From: Sapria himalayana
Lineage: Eukaryota; Streptophyta; Magnoliopsida; Malpighiales; Rafflesiaceae
Direction: 5' to 3'
NCBI GenBank assembly: GCA_029783825.1
Contig: JAREIK010000526.1
Coordinates: 1-64,000, forward strand
Length of the DNA stretch: 64,000 nt
Under the pieces are notes generated by a model. It made no database searches. It was given only the letters and a program-made list of their open reading frames with translations, and was not told the origin of the DNA. Positions 59,180 through 64,000 of the stretch are shown one piece after another. Both the position numbers and the translations under genes were made by a program. Each line of letters opens with the position of its first letter. The stretch's first letter is position 1.

Positions 59180-59318
59180 GAACATGAAGTCAGCCTTGGG
59201 ACTGGATTTGTTGAGGTCGCGAAAGTCAAGGCACATGCTTTCTCTGCCGTCCTTTTGAATGGCCAGAAGGCGAACCCTGACTATTTTCCCACCTAGGAGA
59301 GTGGCTTTAATCTCCTAT
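59180..59318 (-). mobile_element. Ty3/gypsy RT fragment (small)
   Basis: On the minus strand, EIKATLLGGKIVRVRLLAIQ is followed by KDGRESMCLDFRDLNKSSPK and ADF. The block K-D-G-x-x-x-M/I-C-x-D-F/Y-R-D-L-N-x-x-x-P-K is the N-terminal landmark of gypsy reverse transcriptases. The match ends at both sides. It is a different RT segment from the one at 42.6-43.0 kb, so it could be another part of the same parent element. Confidence 0.85.
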
Positions 59319-61302
59319 TCAAGGTTACTAATTCAGTAAATCGGCTTTTCATTCATCAAATTCAAGCCTGTATTCTGCCATCATCGCTTATACCGGCATT
59401 TCCCTATCTATTCTCGGATACTAGTTATTTTATCCGAGGCCCGATAGCACCGGTAAGTACCGTGCGTGTCTCCCGGGGCATTCACTATTCCTATTTTCAT
59501 GGTTTAGTCGCTCCCCGAGTGTTTTCCACCTTCTTTTAGCCTCAATGAACCAATCCAATCATCCTGAATCGGACAAAAGAAACTCTAACTCGAAGGATGG
59601 GATCTAAACTTTCTCGAAAGCTTGCTAAAATCCCTCGAGAGAGCTTGCAAGTCCAAGATAGGGTCTTCTCTTTCTCTGTCGGCGAATACGCTGCTAGCTT
59701 GACTTCCTTTTCTCGCATCAAAGCTTGACTTCCAGCTGCGGGAAATTGAACTCATTTGATTGGCATCTGGATTGGATTCGGATTTCAGTTGGTTCCATTT
59801 CAATTCAAGCTAGAATAACTTTTGGCAATAAAGCCCGGAAGAGGGAGGGGAAGCCATTCAGTCAGTAGGGTTTGGCATTGAGTAAGCGCTTTCAGGCAAA
59901 TGCTTAGATAAGATAATTCCGGGAGAAAGCAAGTTCAGTTTTTCCTTACTCTAACAAGTAAGCCCTAAAGTCCTTAGGCAGAAAGCCTTGAAGGAAATTA
60001 GCCCTCGTCAGTCAAGTCATGGAATTGGCAGAAGTCCCTCCTAACCCTCCTTAGTTCTTCTTCTACCGTTCGTGCCTTGCACAAATTAGCCCTCGTCAGG
60101 TATTTATCACTTGTTAGGCCTCCATAAGGCATAGTCTAAGCTTCAATCCCTACTCCCACAGCTTTCATGGGGAAGCAGAAATCTCCGACATGGGATTCGT
60201 TGACAGAAAAAGGGTTCGTGGATCTGCTCGAAGGCTTGCTGACACTTCTCATACCACTTCCTGGAATTGTTCTTTCGAAAGAGTTGAAGACAGAGTCTTA
60301 GGAACGGAATTAGGTAACTCAACCACTAGTCACTTTCTATCCTTAGGGATAGTGTGGAGGAAAACTACACTTTAATGAAGGCAGATAGGGACTTTCACTA
60401 GTGAGTTAAGCAAGTCCAGAGATATCCTAATAGTAGCAAATCTCATACCAATGTTAGGAAGAATAGTAGCTGAGCGGAAGAAGCATCGGATCTTCCTAGG
60501 TCTTTCTCGGAGGTTTATATCCACGGGTGGGATGTCCCTACTTAAGACTACCAGGTCTCAGACAGGAGAGAAAGTGAGACAAGAATTTTCATAGAGAATA
60601 GAGAATCGTTATGCCCTTTGCTTTTCTAGTCAAGTGAGGTAGTCCTCTCCCAGGAGCTTAGCCTTGTGTGACCTGAACTGGGAATAGCCCTGACTTTGGA
60701 TATCTTCTACTGACGAGCAAGGGCAAAGCTAGCATAATCTAGTATTATAGAATCCATGGCATGGCGCACATATTATGTTCGAAAATAGATCCCCTTTCTT
60801 ACCGGAAGTGACATAAAAGAATATCTCCATTACAAGAATATTGGACAATGGGGATATTTAGCTAAAGGTGCGGATATAAGTCTGAATTTTGATCTAGACC
60901 AGTCTCGGAATCAGCCTTTTAAACTGCCGATTCGCACCTTGACTCTCTATCTCAATCGAGCCCTTTTGAGGGTCAGATCAATAGAGAAGTAAGACACGAG
61001 CTCCAATAAGGATAAGATAAGGTTGAGGCTTTCCTTGCCTTTTGAAAGAAGAAGGTAGGAAAAAAGATGGGCTTTCTTTTGTTCGAGAATCCCCTTCAGT
61101 AGAAGAGGAGGCATGCCATAGTTTAAGAAGGGGACAGAGATCCTAACTAGGGCTATTCTTCGATCTCGAAAGAGTTCAAATCCCCCATCTTTCTTCCTTG
61201 TGTAAATTGAATTTAGCTGTGCTTTAGTAGTCCCCACATTACTTTTCACTTTTCGTAACCTTTCTTCCAACCTGACTTACTCGCACGAGTGATTAGCTGT
61301 TA
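59319..61302. other. Spacer
   Basis: No gene recognised. Open frames at 60,190-60,375 and 60,947-61,270 (minus) have no family resemblance that I can see. Confidence 0.6.
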
Positions 61303-61495
61303 TACTATTTCTCCTTTGACTTGAAGGGATAGATGGCTATTGTTGCTTCTGTTTGAGGTGATGCAGTACCTATTTGATCGTTCCTTTCTTTCTTTATTCC
61401 ACCTTGGCAATGAACATATTTAGGTAACCTTTGTTAATAAGGCTCTATCTCAGGTGTCTTTCATAGCGGGACAACCTTTGGGTTCTCGGTTATCT
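61303..61495 (+). pseudogene. Mitovirus RdRp remnant 2
   Basis: A shorter and more damaged polymerase piece than the one at 31.7 kb. YFSFDLK (from about 61,307) and, after a short deletion, DRW mark the motif A region. LLLFEVMQYLFDRSF follows in another frame, then LAMNIF, a stop, and VSFIAGQPLG (about 61,456-61,485), the motif B region, here better kept than in remnant 1. At least two frameshifts and a stop. It overlaps the same part of the polymerase as remnant 1 but differs in sequence, so it is not a recent duplicate. The catalytic GDD region is absent. Confidence 0.78.
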
Positions 61496-62199
61496 TTTAG
61501 TGGACGGGTTACCGAATGGGGCCGCCTGCAGGCGGGAGTTAAACAATGAATCTTGTTTGTCGTCTTCCTCTTGGTCGCTTTCTAGTTCCGTATATGGAAT
61601 ACACTGAGAGAAGAAGGAATAGTAGAGTAGCAGTTTAGGTTATTCTCTTCCTCTTTTCTCTTTGCTTTCCAATCAGCAGTAGAGAGAGAGCTATGGGTAT
61701 AGCTCTCGAACGGTGTGGTAGGGCGATGGACGAGTATAAGTAAGAGCTGTAGTCTAGCGATTGTGTTTCTTCCTTTCTCTATCTTTGTTGTTGACTCTGG
61801 AAAAGACGGATAAAGAATGATAGTTCATATGGCATTTCTCTTTCCTTTCCTTGTTGTTTGGTTTGACAAGAATCTGACTTACTAAAAAAGGAGAATGGTC
61901 AGCCCACCATTCCATTTATTAACACGTAGCCGGGAAAGACTTTTTAACTTGCTATCCTCTAGCGCAGTTGATCTCACTGATTCATTCGTTGAGAATCTTC
62001 CTCGCAATTAACCCTTAAGGGACTAGGTGGCCTACTAGGTTGGATGCATCTTACCCACCCACTGCTTTCGCTTTCCTTTGCCTCTTGTTACGCCCCTTCT
62101 TTCTTTTCCCCGAATGATTACAAATTTATAGCTTACTATACCCATCTCTCTAGAGCCTTTTTCCTTAACTCTTTTGCTCCGTTCCACTCCTTAGTCTTT
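61496..62199. other. Spacer
   Basis: No gene recognised. GCCTGCAGGC at about 61,525 is a short GC palindrome. Confidence 0.6.
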
Positions 62200-63200
62200 C
62201 TTTTTTAGTAGCAGCTGTCTTTGGGTAGTAGAGTCCTTGTTTGCTTATTCGCTAGCCTCTCTTGCTTTGTCTCTGCCTATGCTCTAGCTACCTACTATGC
62301 TCCAGCAGCTGCCATCTTTGCTCCAACCTTTACCTCTATGGGATTCACTGGCATTGGTTCTCGAACTGCAACTGGAAATGTAACCAAAAACTCTACCTTT
62401 GCCTTAGCCTTTGCCGCAGGCTCTACTGCGAGCTTTGGTACTCGAATTGGCTCGGATGTTGGAACAAACTTTTGAGCTCCAACTTCATCTGAGTAAACGA
62501 GGACAACAGGGTATGCAACAAATGATAGTAGGTTCTGGTTCTGAATCAACGGGTGAACCCGCTACCTCTACCTTTGCTTCTGGCTTTAATGCATACTCTC
62601 GAACATGGACTCAATCTCGATCTGCACCTAGAGACCTTGCCATTGAATCTGCTGTTAGTTAGCTACATCTTGAACTGTTGCTACCTTCCTTTCTGCTGCT
62701 TTCTCTGCTGGTGGTTTCGAATCCACCTCAATTGATGCTTCTCACTTTGATGTTGCTCCTGCAGGCACAGGATCTTATATTAGTATAGCATTTGTGACTT
62801 ATAGCTTTGTCACGACTATCTATGCCTCTCTTGCTTCAACCGAGTAACCCACTGCTCTTGTCTATGCTTCCTCTTTTTTTCATGTCAGGCGACCGCGACC
62901 TTTGCCTCTTAAGCCTCTGCCTTTCCTCCTACAGCTCGAACTCCAACTGGATATGGAAAATGAATGGGCCTCCTATAGGTGATGTCTTTGGATCTCGACC
63001 TGGATAGGTGTGGATCCTGTTCCATAGCACACGGCATCCCTTCTAGTCTCTACAGACGTTCCATATACAGATTACATTTAAGTAGGAAAGCAAGAGCCAT
63101 TAGTAGCGGACGCAGCTGCAGATTTAGTAGCCACGGTAGGCTAGCTCTGGCTAGGGCTCTGCACAGTGTCATTGGAAATGGGGATGTATCTGGTTCGGCC
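62200..63200 (+). repeat. Degenerate low-complexity tract
   Basis: Built from recurring words such as CTTTGCC, GCTCTAC, ACCTTTGC, TCTCGAACT and TGCTTC. Several overlapping frames stay open and give Ala/Thr/Ser- or Leu-rich nonsense proteins (62,221-62,475; 62,262-62,492). It resembles the reverse complement of the style seen at 10.0-12.4 kb. It is best read as an eroded short-repeat array, not a gene. Confidence 0.45.
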
Positions 63201-64000
63201 TCTTCCTTGTTGCCTTACCCTTTAAGGGACCCCACCATTTCTTCTAAAGCCCCACCTCTACTCCACTTCTGTTTGTAGGGCGGAGACCCTTGGAGTTGGA
63301 TTCCTTCTACCAAGGAAGCGATTTCTGGTTCTGAGGATTCCTCCTTATGTGATGATGGGGTGGAAAGTATATTATATGATAAAGCTAGGGATAGGGCAAA
63401 CAAAAGCTCTTTCATTTGCTCTACTTATTATCCCCTTTTATCCCCTTATTATCCCCTTATCTCCTTCCGTAGTCTTTCAAATAGGCATTTATTAGCAGTC
63501 GAGTATAGCATTATCACACTTTGTATGAGATAGGCAGGATTAGCTATCATCCTTTAGTGGTCTAGGATCATGGTGAAAAGATCTACTGGCCCAAGTAGGT
63601 TTTTGTTTCCTATTATGCATAGATAAATGGTGTAACTCATGAACGCATTTCCTTTGACCCCCATTTCTATGTGTTGTCCTTTCTAAAACCTATCTAGTTA
63701 CTAGCCCCTCTAGTGGAAGTTTCCTGTAAGCCTTAAGGTAAATCGATCCCATTTGAGTTCCAGTCCCCTTTATAGTAGTATATTTCCAGTAGTTCCCTAG
63801 TCCCCCGGGCTCTATCTATTAAAAGGACTACGTACCACTCCGTGGGGCAATCTCATGGTTAATAGTTCCTATCCTTTAAAGATAAAGAGTGCTTATTCAT
63901 AGTCCCTCTCCCTATTGTGAGAGTCCCTTTGTCTCTCACCCCTCTATTCAGAATGTCTTCCTTCTATCTTCCCTGAGGTTTGCGTTGCAGTCTCATCCAT
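63201..64000. other. Spacer with TATCCCCTTAT repeat
   Basis: No gene. At 63,427-63,461 the word TTATCCCCTTTTA/TTATCCCC is repeated three to four times. A Family A variant is at 63,834. Confidence 0.6.
63834..63846 (+). repeat. Family A element, A4 variant
   Basis: ACCACTCCGTGGG followed by GCAATC. Confidence 0.75.

Overview
The window reads as plant mitochondrial DNA, most likely from an angiosperm with a large, gene-poor mitochondrial genome. Evidence: nad1 exon 1 with an ACG start that needs C-to-U editing and an exon end typical of the trans-spliced gene; decayed copies of two other mitochondrial genes (atp1, atp6); fragments of Ty3/gypsy and Ty1/copia retrotransposons; two mitovirus polymerase remnants; and long spacer of the 'gcaagcaaag / cttcttctt' kind. 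No tRNA, rRNA or complete protein gene was found. Species cannot be named from this alone. The main alternative is a large nuclear copy of mitochondrial DNA (NUMT), because the decayed genes and a hAT-like element with a perfect target duplication would also fit that.

Layout. 1-1474: atp1 pseudogene, minus strand, cut by the window edge. 1.5-8.0 kb: spacer. 8.0-9.0 kb: gypsy protease-region fragment. 9-14.4 kb: spacer, with a degenerate low-complexity tract at 10.0-12.4 kb. 14.4-16.0 kb: gypsy gag fragment. 16-26.7 kb: spacer with one weak copia integrase scrap. 26,737-27,239: a 503-bp non-autonomous hAT-like element with terminal inverted repeats and an 8-bp target duplication. 29.35-30.16 kb: atp6 pseudogene, minus strand. 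31.7-32.1 kb: mitovirus RdRp remnant 1. 34.5 kb: possible gypsy integrase C-terminal scrap. 38,468-38,845: nad1 exon 1, the only apparently intact coding sequence, followed by the presumed 5' half of its trans-spliced group II intron. 42.6-43.0 kb: gypsy RT/RNase H fragment. 45.1-45.3 kb and 58.0-58.3 kb: copia fragments. 59.2-59.3 kb: gypsy RT fragment. 61.3-61.5 kb: mitovirus RdRp remnant 2. The tail at 62.2-63.2 kb is another degenerate low-complexity tract.

Across the whole window lies a short GC-rich dispersed element, consensus ACCGCTCCGTGGG, with ten exact and seven near copies in both orientations; two copies sit inside a captured retrotransposon. A second family (core CTTGATCCTCACCCTCGGAG) has five copies. 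These, with several diverged long repeats, are the structure least explained by known genes.

Functionally, only nad1 exon 1 (complex I subunit ND1) can be doing a recognised job. It would be joined in trans to exons encoded elsewhere. The rest is debris from gene duplication, intracellular transfer from the nucleus, an RNA virus, and repeat spread.
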